Shown: positions 45,945-55,846, counted from the stretch's first letter. The stretch is 64,000 nt of DNA from Natronobacterium haloterrestre (GCF_900112205.1 NZ_FOKW01000006.1:238883-302882), one strand, 5' to 3'. Notes: a model not told the origin generated them from the sequence alone. Numbers and translations are program-made.

Positions 45945-46135
45945 CGCCCCGAGGACGACTCGAGTGGGTCGCCGCGTCGACGGAAGCGGGGGCGGCCACG
46001 CGACGAGTTCCGCGTCACCCGTTCCATCTCCGCTGACAGTTTTATTATCGACCGTTCGCTCCGTTGGTCGTTTCGTGACGTACAGCAATACCTTAATGAA
46101 TTTTTATTATGGTCCGATCCGTGCATTGCCGTGCC

Positions 46136-47524
46136 ATGCAGGGGGAGACCACATACGCGAACGACGAGCGAGAGGGCGGGAAAACGAAGCGTCGGCAGTT
46201 CCTCGACCGGCGGAAGTTCATGGCGGCGACCGGCATGCTCGCCGGGCTGAGCATCACCGGACAGGGAGTCGGCGCACAGGAGATGGAAGAGGACGATTCG
46301 GAACCCGAGCGCGGCAGTACGGAGTTCCTCGAGTCGAGGTATCCGGGGCTGCGGATCTATTCGCCGGACCCGGAGAACGCGGAGGCGGCGGTCCGTGACA
46401 CGTACACGAGCTACATCACGCCGCGGGAGGAACACTACATCCGCAATCACTACCTCTCGCCGGAGATCGACGAGGACGAGTGGGAGATCGAACTCCGACT
46501 CGAGGAGGGGTCGACGTCGCTGACGATGGACGAGATCAGACGCGACTTCTCGACGGAGTCGGTCGCCCACACGATGCAGTGTTCGGGCAACGGCCGCTCG
46601 TTCTTCGAACCCGAAGTCGCGGGCAACCCGTGGACGTTCGGCGCGGTCGGGAACACGATCTGGACCGGGACGCCGATGTCCGAAATCCTCGAGGCCTACG
46701 GGGCGGACACGAGCGACGGCAAGTGGCTGATGGTCGCTGGCGGGGACGTCCCGGACGAGGAGTCCGACGTGTTCGCGCGGTCGATTCCGATGCAGAAGGT
46801 CGTCGAGGACTGCCTGCTGGCCTACGAGATGAACGGCCAGCCGCTGAGCGCCGAACACGGGTTCCCGGTGCGGATGCTCGTGCCGGGCTGGATGGGCAAC
46901 AACAACGTCAAGTGGGTCGCCGAGATGGAGGTCATGGACGGCATGATGATCGGCGAGGAGTGGGAGCGATACACCCGCTGGCAACACAGTTCCTACCGCA
47001 TCCTCGCCGAGGGGCAAGAGCCCGAGGAGAACGAACGGATCGACATCTTCGACACCCTCGAGGCGATGGACGCCGAGGCTGCGGGCGAGATCGACTGGCA
47101 ACCCTACATCTACGACCAGGCGGTCAAGTCGATCATCGGCTATCCCGGACAGGAGGCGACGGTGACGCCCCGGTCGTCCGACGGCAACGTCGAAGTGATC
47201 GGGGTCGCGTGGGCCGGCGACGATCAGGTCGAGGCGGTCGAGGTGTCGACTGACGGCGGCGACAACTGGGAGGAAGCCGAGTTCTTCGGCCCCGACCTCG
47301 GCCCGTTCGGCTGGCGACAGTTCCGCTACCTCTGGGATGCCGAACCGGGCGAGTACTTCGTCGTCTCGCGGGCGACGGACGAGCGCGGGCGCACCCAGCC
47401 GCGAGAAATCTCGGACCCCGATGACGGACTCCGGACGATCCAGGACGACCAGTTCCCGTGGGAAGCGGGCGGCTACCTGTGTAACGCCTACGAACCGCAC
47501 GGAGTCGACGTGACGATCCAGTAA
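46136..47524 (+). CDS. Sulfite oxidase-family molybdopterin oxidoreductase (SorA/YedY-like), Tat-exported
   Basis: 462 residues from ATG 46136. A TATA-like tttttatta at 46099-46107 is about 28-37 bases upstream and favours this start over ATG 46109. Twin-arginine region KRRQFLDRRKFMAATGMLAG. The Mo-binding Cys149 lies in HTMQCSGNGRS, as in sulfite oxidase. The molybdopterin domain includes GNTIWTGTPMSEIL, and PGWMGNNNVKWVAEMEV is the conserved dimer/substrate region. The C-terminal Mo-co dimerisation domain (about 330-455) has VEAVEVSTDGGDNWEEAEF. There is no heme domain. It may oxidise sulfite or another sulfur compound outside the cell, donating electrons to the copper protein just upstream. 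Confidence 0.93.
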   Translation: MQGETTYANDEREGGKTKRRQFLDRRKFMAATGMLAGLSITGQGVGAQEMEEDDSEPERGSTEFLESRYPGLRIYSPDPENAEAAVRDTYTSYITPREEHYIRNHYLSPEIDEDEWEIELRLEEGSTSLTMDEIRRDFSTESVAHTMQCSGNGRSFFEPEVAGNPWTFGAVGNTIWTGTPMSEILEAYGADTSDGKWLMVAGGDVPDEESDVFARSIPMQKVVEDCLLAYEMNGQPLSAEHGFPVRMLVPGWMGNNNVKWVAEMEVMDGMMIGEEWERYTRWQHSSYRILAEGQEPEENERIDIFDTLEAMDAEAAGEIDWQPYIYDQAVKSIIGYPGQEATVTPRSSDGNVEVIGVAWAGDDQVEAVEVSTDGGDNWEEAEFFGPDLGPFGWRQFRYLWDAEPGEYFVVSRATDERGRTQPREISDPDDGLRTIQDDQFPWEAGGYLCNAYEPHGVDVTIQ

Positions 47525-47590
47525 GCGGCGACCGCGCGGTCGGGCCGTCCCCCGGAAGCGGGTCAGCCACGTTCCGCGCCGATGGCCGCC

Positions 47591-48115
47591 TCACGCAGTC
47601 CCTTCGCCCGGCGACCCGCGAGCGTCCAGCACGTGGATCTCGCACTCGATCCGTGTCCCCGCGAGCTCGTGGTTGAAATCGACCGTCGCCGTCTCCCCGT
47701 CGACCGAGACGACCCACCCGGTGTCGCCGGTTTCGCTGCCGACGAGGGTCCCGGGTTCGATCGTCTCGTCACCGTCCCCGTCCCCCTCACCGTTCGCTCC
47801 CTCGTCCCGCTCGAGGTGATCCAGCGGCACCTCGAGGATCTCGTCCTCCCGTCGGGGGCCGAACGCCTCCTCGGGTTCGAGTTCGACCGTGGTCCGGTCG
47901 CCGACCGACAGGTCCTGGACCACGCGGTCGATCCCCTCGAGTACCTTGCCTTCCCCGACTCTGAACTCGAGCGGCTTGTAGTCGCGGTGGTCGTGGTAGA
48001 TGCCCTCCTCGAGGGCGACGTCGACGTTCGTGGTGTCGAAGACCTCCCCCTCGTCGTCTCCCTCGGCGATCCGTCCCGTGAAGTGTACGACGGCGATCCG
48101 TCCGGGTTCGACCAT
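47591..48115 (-). CDS. FKBP-type peptidyl-prolyl cis-trans isomerase (SlyD-like)
   Basis: Prolyl isomerase/chaperone, 174 residues from ATG 48115 (MVEPGRIAVVHFTGRI). The FKBP core includes FRVGEGKVLEGIDRVVQDLSVGDRTTVELEPEEAFG, where SlyD-like proteins insert the IF chaperone flap. The segment after it (EVPLDHLERDEGANGEGDGDGDETIEPG) is that flap with an acidic halophile insertion. It ends VDFNHELAGTRIECEIHVLDA, the usual SlyD core. No signal peptide, so cytosolic. Confidence 0.93.
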   Translation of the reverse strand: MVEPGRIAVVHFTGRIAEGDDEGEVFDTTNVDVALEEGIYHDHRDYKPLEFRVGEGKVLEGIDRVVQDLSVGDRTTVELEPEEAFGPRREDEILEVPLDHLERDEGANGEGDGDGDETIEPGTLVGSETGDTGWVVSVDGETATVDFNHELAGTRIECEIHVLDARGSPGEGTA

Positions 48116-48314
48116 GGTTGGTGTCGGACACGTCCGTCTTCGCTCGAGCGGTAGATCAATCATTTTTCCAGGCGGGCGGACTGACAGGGATTCGAACCGG
48201 TGCTCGAGCTGAAACCTTCGACTGGAGATAGTCGTCAGCATTCGACCCCGGGAAACTGCTGCCAGCGCCGATATAGCCTGCGGCGTCAAGTGGTATGGGT
48301 TGTCGGGACGAACG

Positions 48315-49112
48315 ATGGGTATGCACAACGAGGGCGATCGAGTCGGCCCGTCTTCCACGCGTCGGCGCGGGACGGTCGACTACATGCGAATAGCGGGTTC
48401 CCGGAGCAACGTGCATGGTCTCGTCGAAGTAGACGTCACCCGGGCCAGAGAAGCTATCCGGGCCGTAGCGGAGCAAACCGACGAGGGGATCTCGTTCACC
48501 GGATTCGTCGTGTTCTGTCTGGGACGCGCCATCGAAGATCATCCCGAGATCAACGCCTATCGGGACTGGCGAGGGCGGGTTCACGTTTTCGACGACGTAG
48601 ACGTGAACGTCCTCGTCGAGACGACGATCCACGGCGAGCAGTTAGGCGTCCCCCACGTCGTGAGAGCGACGAACCGACGATCGTTGCGATCGATTCACGA
48701 CGACATCCGAACCGCCCAGGAATCCTCGGATCCGACGGAACTCCCGCGGTGGGGTCGGCTCGCGCTCCGACTCCCCGGAATCGTTCGACGACAGGTCTGG
48801 CGTCTCCCGCAGTGGTTCCCGAACCGCTGGAAGGGGATGGCGGGCACCGTCGCCGTGACGTCCATCGGCATGTTCGGCGGGGGAAGCGGCTGGGCGGTCA
48901 CGCCGACGAACTACACCGTCCAGTTGACCGTCGGCGGGATCGACACGAAGCCCCGGTACATCGACGGAGAGGTTTCGCCGCGGGAGATCCTGAATCTCAC
49001 AGTGACGTTCGATCACGACGTCGTCGACGGTGCGGTTGCGACGAGGTTCACGCAACGGCTGCGGGAACTCATCGAAGACGCACACGGAATACCCGAACCG
49101 GACGACCTCTGA
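48315..49112 (+). CDS. Lipoyl-less 2-oxoacid dehydrogenase acyltransferase-like protein (E2 catalytic domain only)
   Basis: 265 residues from ATG 48315 (ATG 48321 is also possible). It has the E2 catalytic domain but no lipoyl or E1/E3-binding domain: VEVDVTRAREAIRA, FTGFVVFCLGRAIEDHPEINAYR, GTVAVTSIGMFGGGSGWAVTP and the active-site FDHDVVDGAVATRF with the HxxxDG motif intact. Freestanding E2-core proteins occur in haloarchaea; their substrate is unclear. The overall length (about 265) is close to the isolated catalytic domain. Divergent from the FKBP gene. Confidence 0.85.
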   Translation: MGMHNEGDRVGPSSTRRRGTVDYMRIAGSRSNVHGLVEVDVTRAREAIRAVAEQTDEGISFTGFVVFCLGRAIEDHPEINAYRDWRGRVHVFDDVDVNVLVETTIHGEQLGVPHVVRATNRRSLRSIHDDIRTAQESSDPTELPRWGRLALRLPGIVRRQVWRLPQWFPNRWKGMAGTVAVTSIGMFGGGSGWAVTPTNYTVQLTVGGIDTKPRYIDGEVSPREILNLTVTFDHDVVDGAVATRFTQRLRELIEDAHGIPEPDDL

Positions 49113-49416
49113 TCGCCGTCTAACGGGACGACCCCTTCGCCCTCGTGAAGCGTACGACGGCGATCCGTCCGGTCAACTGCCCACCGAACCGCCCGTCCGA
49201 CGACGCGCCGCCCGGCGAAAGTTTCAACGGACCGAGGAACGAACGGGAACCCGTGACGTCCGCTCTCGAGCACTGGTGGCGCCCGCACCCCTCGAGAGCG
49301 GACAGTGTCGTCGCGGCGGACGACGCGGCCTAACCCGTCGGCCGTCGGGCGGGCGCTCCCTCCGTGTTCTCCCGGCTCCGGATCGCCCCCAGACTATCGA
49401 CCGACGCTTCAGACGA
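49113..49416. other. Intergenic region before trpS, no gene seen
   Basis: About 300 bases with normal GC. The frame continuing upstream of trpS is open but the upstream portion is arginine-rich, unlike halophile proteins, so it was left out. No repeat or RNA structure stands out. Confidence 0.6.
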
Positions 49417-50664
49417 ATGTCCGACGATACCGACCACGACGACTCCGAACCCGATCGTACCGCCCGCGAACAGCCGACCGACCCGACCCCGGCCCCTGCC
49501 GACGAGCAGGCGTTCACCGTCACGCCCTACGCCGTCGAGGGGTCGATCGACTACGAAAAACTCCTCGAGCGCTTCGGGGCCGAACCGCTGACCACGGATC
49601 AGGTCGATCGGTTCCCCGACCGCCCCGCGATCCGCCGCGGGTTCTTCTACGCCGGCCGGGACGTCGACCGCTACCTCGAGGCCGCCGAATCCGGCGACCC
49701 ACACGCGATCGTCACCGGCCGTGGTCCGTCGGGATCGATGCATCTCGGGCACGTCCTGCCGCTGTACCTCGCGAAACACCTCCAGCGGGAGACGGGCGCG
49801 ACGGTCTACGTTCCGCTCTCGGACGACGAGAAGTTCCTCGCGAAGGAGGGGTCGTTAGAGTCGATCGGCGAGCACACGCGCGACAACCTCCGTGACATCC
49901 TCGCCGTCGGCTTCGATCCCGAGCGGACGCGGATCGTCGTCGACACCGTCGACGCCGACTTGATCTACCCGCTCGCAGTCCGTCTCGCCGACTACCTCAC
50001 GCCGGCCACCGTCGATGCGGTCTACGGCCAGCAGGGGACGGTCGGACTGCAGTTCTACCCCGCAGTGCAGGCGGCCCATCTGCTCCTGCCGCAACTCGTC
50101 GCGGGCCGCCAGCCGACGCTCGTCCCCGTCGCCATCGACCAGGACCCCCACGTCCGGGTCTGTCGCGACGTCGCAGCCAGGGAGTCGCTGCCCGTCGAGA
50201 AGCCCGGGGCGCTGCTCGGCCGCTTCCTCCCGAGCCTCGAGGGGCCGGGCAAGATGAGTACCTCCGGGAACGCGCCGTCGATCGGCCTCGCCGACGACCC
50301 CGAGACCGTCGCCGCGACGATCCGGGACCACGCCTACACCGGCGGCCGGGCGACCCTCGAGGAACACCGCGAGAAGGGCGGCGACCCGTCGGTCGACGTC
50401 CCCTTCCAGTACCTCCGGTACTGCTTCGAACCGGACGACGACGACCTCGAGCGGATCGCCGAGCGGTATCGTGCGGGCGACCTGCTCAGCGGCGAACTCA
50501 AGGAGATCGCGATCGACCGGATCACCGACTTCCTCGCGGCCCACCAGCGCCGCCGAGAGGAGTTGGGTGAACTGGCGACCGAACTCGAGCCGTACCGGCT
50601 GACCGACGCCGAACGGCGACGGGCGCTCGAGCGCGCCGGCGTCCCGTCGGTACTCGAGGGGTAG
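49417..50664 (+). CDS. trpS: Tryptophanyl-tRNA synthetase
   Basis: Class I aminoacyl-tRNA synthetase charging tRNA-Trp, 415 residues from ATG 49417 (MSDDTDHDDSEPDRTAREQP). An acidic N-terminal extension (1-35) precedes FTVTPYAVEGSIDYEKLLER. The HIGH-equivalent is GSMHLGH at 106-112 and KMSKS is KMSTS at 279-283. Archaeal/eukaryotic-type TrpRS features include IDQDPHVRVCRDVA. The C-terminal tail YRAGDLLSGELKEIAIDRIT binds the anticodon stem. Followed by a metallophosphoesterase gene 56 bases on. Confidence 0.97.
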   Translation: MSDDTDHDDSEPDRTAREQPTDPTPAPADEQAFTVTPYAVEGSIDYEKLLERFGAEPLTTDQVDRFPDRPAIRRGFFYAGRDVDRYLEAAESGDPHAIVTGRGPSGSMHLGHVLPLYLAKHLQRETGATVYVPLSDDEKFLAKEGSLESIGEHTRDNLRDILAVGFDPERTRIVVDTVDADLIYPLAVRLADYLTPATVDAVYGQQGTVGLQFYPAVQAAHLLLPQLVAGRQPTLVPVAIDQDPHVRVCRDVAARESLPVEKPGALLGRFLPSLEGPGKMSTSGNAPSIGLADDPETVAATIRDHAYTGGRATLEEHREKGGDPSVDVPFQYLRYCFEPDDDDLERIAERYRAGDLLSGELKEIAIDRITDFLAAHQRRREELGELATELEPYRLTDAERRRALERAGVPSVLEG

Positions 50665-50720
50665 CTGGTTCGACGGCGGCGCCCCGAACGTCTTAGTGGC
50701 TCGCCGGCACCTCTTTGCGT

Positions 50721-51224
50721 ATGAACATCGGTATCGTGTCCGATACACACGACAACGTCGCGGCGACCGAACGAGCGACCGAGATCTTCGCCGAGGAGGG
50801 CGTCGAAATCGTCGTCCACTGCGGGGACTTCGTCGCACCGCTGATCCCGCCGTACTTCGAGGAGTTCGAACTCCACGGCGTCCTCGGGAACAACGACGGC
50901 GACGCGCGCAATCTGGGGGCCGCGTTCGACTCGCTAGGCGGCGAGAGCGAACTCCACGGCCGGTTCGCCGACCTCGAGTTCGACGGGCTCTCGATCGCGG
51001 CACTGCACGGCGAATCGATGGCCGAGGTCGAGGCCGTCGCCGCCGCGGAGGAGTACGACGTCGTCTGCTACGGCCACCACCACGTGGCCGAACTGCGGGA
51101 GGACGGCCGCACGACGGTCGCCAACCCCGGCGCACACTTCCCGACGACGGCGGACGACGATCGAACCGTCGCGATCCTCGACACCCTCTCGGAGTCGATC
51201 CGGTTCCGGTCGGTGCTCGAGTAG
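50721..51224 (+). CDS. Metallophosphoesterase, YfcE/MJ0936 family
   Basis: Phosphodiesterase, 167 residues from ATG 50721 (MNIGIVSDTHDN). All metallophosphoesterase motifs are present: DxH in SDTHDN, GD in VHCGDFV, GN(H/D) in VLGNNDGD, H in ALHGES and the terminal GHxH in YGHHHVAEL, closing with NPGAHFP (usually NPGS). MJ0936-type enzymes hydrolyse phosphodiesters; cellular substrate unknown. Confidence 0.94.
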   Translation: MNIGIVSDTHDNVAATERATEIFAEEGVEIVVHCGDFVAPLIPPYFEEFELHGVLGNNDGDARNLGAAFDSLGGESELHGRFADLEFDGLSIAALHGESMAEVEAVAAAEEYDVVCYGHHHVAELREDGRTTVANPGAHFPTTADDDRTVAILDTLSESIRFRSVLE

Positions 51225-51283
51225 TCACCCGGTTTCGAACGCCCGGGGGCGGGACCAAGCGCTTAACCTCGCCGAGCCACTAC

Positions 51284-51288
51284 GGAGG
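51284..51288 (+). promoter_or_regulatory. Shine-Dalgarno site before the KH-protein gene
   Basis: ggagg lies four bases before ATG 51293, an unusual but clear ribosome site that decides this start. Confidence 0.6.
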
Positions 51289-51292
51289 ATAT

Positions 51293-51850
51293 ATGCAGCA
51301 CGTGAAGATTCCGCAGGACCGAATCGGCGTTCTCATCGGCGAAGGCGGCGAGACGATGCGGGAAATCGAGTCCGAGGCCGAAGTTCGTCTCGACATCGAC
51401 TCGGAGAACGGCTCCGTCGCCGTCGAAACCGTCGGCGACCCGGTTCTCGGCCTCAAAGGCCCCGAGATCGTCCGTGCGATCGGTCGCGGCTTCGCCCCCG
51501 AGGAGGCGCTACGCCTGCTCGAGGACGAGATGATGATGTTCGACGTCGTCGACATCGACGCGGCCGCTCGCAACAAAAACGACCTCCAGCGACACAAAGG
51601 CCGGCTCATCGGCGAAGGTGGCCGCACCCGCGAACTGATGGAGGAACTCACCGGCGCGTCGGTCGTCATCTACGGCTCGACGCTCGGCATCATCGGCGCG
51701 CCCGAGGAGGTCGACGCCGTCCGAACGGCCGCCGAGATGCTCCTCGACGGCGCTCCTCACGGCGCGGTCTACTCGTTCCTCGAGGAGCGACACAACGAGA
51801 TGAAACACCAGGGGATGGAGTACCACCGGTTCCCCGGCGGTCAGTCCTGA
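51293..51850 (+). CDS. KH-domain RNA-binding protein (Dim2/Krr1-like ribosome biogenesis factor)
   Basis: 185 residues from ATG 51293 with two KH domains. KH1: MQHVKIPQDRIGVLIGEGGETMREIE with the GxGG-type loop (GEGG). KH2: NDLQRHKGRLIGEGGRTRELMEELTGASVVIYG, again GEGG. The order, spacing and C-terminal PHGAVYSFLEERHNEMKH match archaeal Dim2/Pno1-type proteins that bind the 3' end of 16S rRNA. It sits after the TrpRS-phosphoesterase pair and near RIO1 in this genome, which is also a small-subunit maturation factor. Confidence 0.92.
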   Translation: MQHVKIPQDRIGVLIGEGGETMREIESEAEVRLDIDSENGSVAVETVGDPVLGLKGPEIVRAIGRGFAPEEALRLLEDEMMMFDVVDIDAAARNKNDLQRHKGRLIGEGGRTRELMEELTGASVVIYGSTLGIIGAPEEVDAVRTAAEMLLDGAPHGAVYSFLEERHNEMKHQGMEYHRFPGGQS

Positions 51851-52079
51851 CGACGCGGCCGACGCCGACTCGAGCCGCGACGGCGCCGATCCGGTCCCGT
51901 CCGTTCCTTTGCCGTTTCGTTCTTTCCTGACCGAGCGACCGTTGCTCCCCCTCGAGTGACCCGACCGCGATTCGACGGTGATTCGAGGCTTCGGGTCGGA
52001 AATAAACGACCTGGCATGTTTCTCGGTCACACACTTTCCCGCCCCCGTCCGGCGGTTTGGCGTTCGCATCTCCAAAAGG

Positions 52080-52088
52080 CTTATATAG
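52080..52088 (+). promoter_or_regulatory. TATA box of the thermosome gene
   Basis: cttatatag lies 27-35 bases before ATG 52115. This strong consensus box fits a highly expressed, heat-inducible chaperonin and a leaderless transcript. Confidence 0.7.
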
Positions 52089-52114
52089 AATAGCAATCAA
52101 TCCTTCGGACGACT

Positions 52115-53791
52115 ATGGCACAACAGCAGATGGGCAACCAGCCCCTTATCGTTCTCTCGGAGGACAGCCAGCGGACTTCCGGCAAGGACGCGCAATCGAT
52201 GAACATTCAGGCCGGGAAAGCCGTGGCCGAATCCGTACGGACCACGCTCGGTCCGAAGGGGATGGACAAGATGCTCGTCGACTCGACGGGCAACGTCGTC
52301 GTCACGAACGACGGCGTCACGCTCCTCTCGGAGATGGACATCGACCACCCGGCGGCCGACATGATCGTCGAAGTCGCCGAGACCCAGGAAGACGAGGTCG
52401 GCGACGGAACCACGAGCGCCGTCGTCATCGCGGGCGAACTCCTCAGCCAGGCCGAGGAGCTCTTAGAGCAGGACATCCACGCGACTACCCTCGCCCAGGG
52501 GTACCGCCAGGCCGCCGAGGAGGCCACCGAGGCCCTCGAAGAGATCGCGGTCGACGTCGACGAGGACGACGAGGAGATCCTCGAGCAGATCGCCGCCACG
52601 GCGATGACGGGCAAGGGCGCCGAGAGCGCTCGCGACCTCCTCTCGAACCTCGTCGTCGAGGCCGTCAGCACCGTCGCCGACGACGGTGAGGTCGACACCG
52701 ACAACATCAGCGTCGAGAAGGTCGTCGGCGGCTCCATCGACGAGTCCGAACTCGTCGAGGGCGTCATCGTCGACAAGGAGCGCGTCTCCGAGAACATGCC
52801 GTACTTCGTCGAGGACGCCAACGTGGCGATCATCGACGGCGACCTCGAGGTCAAGGAGACCGAGATCGACGCCGAGGTCAACGTCACCGACCCCGACCAG
52901 CTCGAGCAGTTCCTCGAACAGGAGGAACAGCAGCTCCAGGAGATGGTCGAGGACATCGCCGACGCCGGCGCGGACGTCGTCTTCGTCGACGGCGGCATCG
53001 ACGACATGGCTCAGCACTACCTCGCCCAGGAGGGCATCATCGCGGTCCGTCGCGTCAAGTCCAGCGACCAGAGCCAGCTGGCCCGCTCGACCGGCGCGAC
53101 GCCCGTCTCCACCGCCGCTGACCTCACCGAGGAGGACCTCGGCTTCGCGGGCAGCGTCGCCCAGAAGGAGATCGCCGGCGACCAGCGCATCTTCGTCGAG
53201 GACGTCGAGGACGCCAAGGCCGTCACCCTGATCCTGCGCGGCGGCACCGAGCACGTCATCGACGAGGTCGACCGCGCCATCGAGGACTCGCTGGGCGTCG
53301 TCCGCACGACCCTCGAGGACGGCAAGGTCCTCGCGGGCGGCGGCGCCCCCGAGGTCGACCTCTCGCTTTCCCTGCGTGACTACGCCGACTCCGTCGGCGG
53401 CCGCGAACAGCTGGCCGTCGAAGCCTTCGCGGACGCGCTCGAGGTCATCCCGCGTACGCTGGCCGAGAACGCCGGGCTGGACCCCATCGACTCGCTGGTC
53501 GAGCTTCGCGCCGACCACGACGGCGGCAACGAGTCCGCCGGCCTGGACGCCTACACCGGCGACACGATCGACATGGCCGAGGAAGGCGTCTACGAGCCCC
53601 TGCGCGTGAAGACCCAGGCCATCGAGTCCGCCACCGAAGCCGCCGTCATGCTGCTGCGCATCGACGACGTCATCGCCGCCGGCGACCTCGCCGTCGAGGA
53701 CGACGATGACGACGAGGAGATGCCCGGCGGCCCCGGCGGCGGCATGGGCGGCATGGGCGGTATGGGCGGCGGCATGGGCGGCATGATGTAA
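52115..53791 (+). CDS. Thermosome subunit (group II chaperonin)
   Basis: ATP-dependent protein-folding chaperonin, 558 residues, forms double rings. Equatorial domain motifs: [31 protein letters not shown], and the ATPase [15 protein letters not shown]. The apical domain has the lid region [16 protein letters not shown]. The C-terminal ATPase half shows [19 protein letters not shown]. The tail ends in Gly-Met repeats ([12 protein letters not shown]), typical of thermosome and GroEL tails projecting into the cavity. Strong TATA 27-35 bases upstream. Confidence 0.97.
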   Translation: MAQQQMGNQPLIVLSEDSQRTSGKDAQSMNIQAGKAVAESVRTTLGPKGMDKMLVDSTGNVVVTNDGVTLLSEMDIDHPAADMIVEVAETQEDEVGDGTTSAVVIAGELLSQAEELLEQDIHATTLAQGYRQAAEEATEALEEIAVDVDEDDEEILEQIAATAMTGKGAESARDLLSNLVVEAVSTVADDGEVDTDNISVEKVVGGSIDESELVEGVIVDKERVSENMPYFVEDANVAIIDGDLEVKETEIDAEVNVTDPDQLEQFLEQEEQQLQEMVEDIADAGADVVFVDGGIDDMAQHYLAQEGIIAVRRVKSSDQSQLARSTGATPVSTAADLTEEDLGFAGSVAQKEIAGDQRIFVEDVEDAKAVTLILRGGTEHVIDEVDRAIEDSLGVVRTTLEDGKVLAGGGAPEVDLSLSLRDYADSVGGREQLAVEAFADALEVIPRTLAENAGLDPIDSLVELRADHDGGNESAGLDAYTGDTIDMAEEGVYEPLRVKTQAIESATEAAVMLLRIDDVIAAGDLAVEDDDDDEEMPGGPGGGMGGMGGMGGGMGGMM

Positions 53792-54066
53792 GCCGTCCGG
53801 CTACGCCGTACCACTACCCTACTGCTTTCGTCTCTCCGAATCCCCTTTCCCGTTCGACTACCGACGCACCGTTCGCGTCGACTCCGACGATCGATTGCGA
53901 CGGCCCCTTTCCGTGGACGGCGTCGGCCCCAGCGCCGGCACGCCTTCTCGGTTCGACGGTCGACTCCCGAATCCCGATTCCTCCCGGCCGCGATATCGGC
54001 ACCGTCACAGGTCCGCCTCGACGACGGTCAGTACGACTTAAGTACCCGCCCGCAATACTCGCCGAT

Positions 54067-55062
54067 ATGAACACGCTCCTTCTGGACAGCGACGACGTCG
54101 ACGAGAATGCCCGAATGGCCGCCGTAATCGACGCGGTGGAGGAGGCCTTCGGCGCGTTCGAGCGCGGCGACTCCCAGATGCCGGCCAAGTCCTACATCGA
54201 TCTGCCCCAGTACAACGGGGACTTCCGCTCGATGCCCGCGTACCTCGATACGGGCGAGTGGGACGCCGCAGGCCTGAAGTGGGTCAACGTCCACCCGGAC
54301 AACCCCGAAAAGCACGATCTGCCGACCGTTCTCGGGACGATGATCTACTCCGATCCCGAAACGGCCGTCCCCCTCGCGATCATCGACGGCACGGCGCTGA
54401 CGATGAAACGCACCGGCGCCGCCGCTGCCGTCGCCACGGACTACCTCGCCGTCGAGGACGCCACCTCCATGGGCGTCGTCGGGGCCGGCGTCCAGTCTTA
54501 CACCCAACTCGAGGCGATCAGCGAGATTCGCCCGATCGAGGAAGTCGTCGTCGCCGACAAGGACGAGGAGCGTACCCGGGCCTTCATCGACACCTTCGAC
54601 GACCGCTTCGACGTCCGCGCCGGGTCGATTTCAGAGGCCGGCCACTGCGACGTCCTCTCGACGGTGACGCCGGTCGAGGACCCCATCGTCGGCCCCGACG
54701 ACGTCGCGGAACACACCCACATCAACGCGATGGGTGCCGACGCCGAGGGCAAACACGAACTCGCCGACGACCTGCTGCTCGCCGCCCGCATCGTCATCGA
54801 CGACCACGAGCAGTGTACCCACTCCGGCGAGATCAACGTCCCGTACCACGAGGGCGTCCTCGGCGACGAGGACATCTACGCCGAGATCGGCGAACTCGTC
54901 GTCGGCGCGAAGGAGGCCCGCGGCGACGACACCGGCGTCACCGTCTTCGACTCCACCGGTCTCGCCATCCAGGACGTCGCCGCCGCCCACGTCGTCTACG
55001 AGCAGGCGCTCGAGAACGACAACGGGACGTCGTTCGGCCTGATCGATACCGACGACGTCTGA
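54067..55062 (+). CDS. Ornithine cyclodeaminase/mu-crystallin family protein (archaeal alanine dehydrogenase-like)
   Basis: NAD(P)-dependent enzyme, 331 residues. Family landmarks: RSMPAYL, AAGLKWVNVHPDNPEKHDLPTV, LAIIDGTALTMKRTGAAAAVATDYLAV and the Rossmann entry TSMGVVGAGVQSYTQLEAI. HINAMGADAEGKHEL follows. This set is shared by ornithine cyclodeaminase and the archaeal alanine dehydrogenase (AF1665-type), and residues alone cannot separate the two. TATA-like cttaagt lies about 25-30 bases upstream. Convergent with the next gene, 10-base gap. Confidence 0.9.
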   Translation: MNTLLLDSDDVDENARMAAVIDAVEEAFGAFERGDSQMPAKSYIDLPQYNGDFRSMPAYLDTGEWDAAGLKWVNVHPDNPEKHDLPTVLGTMIYSDPETAVPLAIIDGTALTMKRTGAAAAVATDYLAVEDATSMGVVGAGVQSYTQLEAISEIRPIEEVVVADKDEERTRAFIDTFDDRFDVRAGSISEAGHCDVLSTVTPVEDPIVGPDDVAEHTHINAMGADAEGKHELADDLLLAARIVIDDHEQCTHSGEINVPYHEGVLGDEDIYAEIGELVVGAKEARGDDTGVTVFDSTGLAIQDVAAAHVVYEQALENDNGTSFGLIDTDDV

Positions 55063-55072
55063 ACCTGAACGG

Positions 55073-55846
55073 TCACCTCTGCACCCGTCTCGGAACCGAC
55101 CCCGTCATCTCGAGTTCGCCACAGAAGTAACAGACCGGTTCCCCCTCGGGCTCCGGTAACCCGTTCGCCTCGAACAGCGTGTTCTCGTGGATCGTCACCT
55201 CCGCCGGCCGCAACGGCCACCGATCGTGGGCGATCTCGCCCGTCAGGACGCCCCGCCGTTCCGGTGCGTAGAACCGCCGGCGCTCGGTGAGCCAGTACTC
55301 GAGAGTCCCGTGGTCGGCCCTGAACGTCTCCCCGGTCGGTCCGTAGGTCGCGTCGAACCGGGCCTCGCCCGCGCCCGACGCGGTCCGATACCGCGAGCGC
55401 CGACTCGAGAACGCTACCTCGTTCCCGTCGCCCCCGACCCGCATCCGGGCGTACCTGACCGGTAACCGCGTCGTCCGTCGGACCAGCGACGCTATCACCG
55501 AATCGCCCACGTCGATGCTGAAGAAGAACAGGCCGGAGTCGCCGCCGTACCGGACGTAGGTCCGAACGTTGAGTTCCGGGAAGGCGGTCCGCACGATCGA
55601 CGGCGATCCGCGGAACCCGACGTCGGCGAGCACGAACGGCAACACGCTCACCCAGGCCCGTCCGTCCCTGGTCTCGAGGGTCACCTGATCCGGCACGTGT
55701 GGGCGCAGGTCGCCGGGATCGACGGGCCAGTGGGCGAACAGCCCGTCCCGCCAGGTCATCGCTGCGACGTGGGGCGCTCGCGGCGTCGACCGACTTCCGC
55801 TCGCGCTCCCCTGTTCGTCCGGAACGTCTGGCTCGCTGTCGTTCAT
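55073..55846 (-). CDS. YqjF/DUF2071-family protein
   Basis: 257-residue cytosolic protein of the DUF2071 (YqjF) family, function unknown. Family pattern: MTWRDGLFAHWPVDPGDLRPHVPDQVTLETRDGRAWVSVLPF, then FPELNVRTYVRYGGDSGLFFFSIDVG and LEYWLTERRRFYA near the C-terminus. The fold is acetoacetate decarboxylase-like beta barrel in relatives. N-terminal 20 residues are Ser/Glu-rich and probably disordered. Divergent from the TFB gene with an AT-rich spacer. Confidence 0.9.
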   Translation of the reverse strand: MNDSEPDVPDEQGSASGSRSTPRAPHVAAMTWRDGLFAHWPVDPGDLRPHVPDQVTLETRDGRAWVSVLPFVLADVGFRGSPSIVRTAFPELNVRTYVRYGGDSGLFFFSIDVGDSVIASLVRRTTRLPVRYARMRVGGDGNEVAFSSRRSRYRTASGAGEARFDATYGPTGETFRADHGTLEYWLTERRRFYAPERRGVLTGEIAHDRWPLRPAEVTIHENTLFEANGLPEPEGEPVCYFCGELEMTGSVPRRVQR

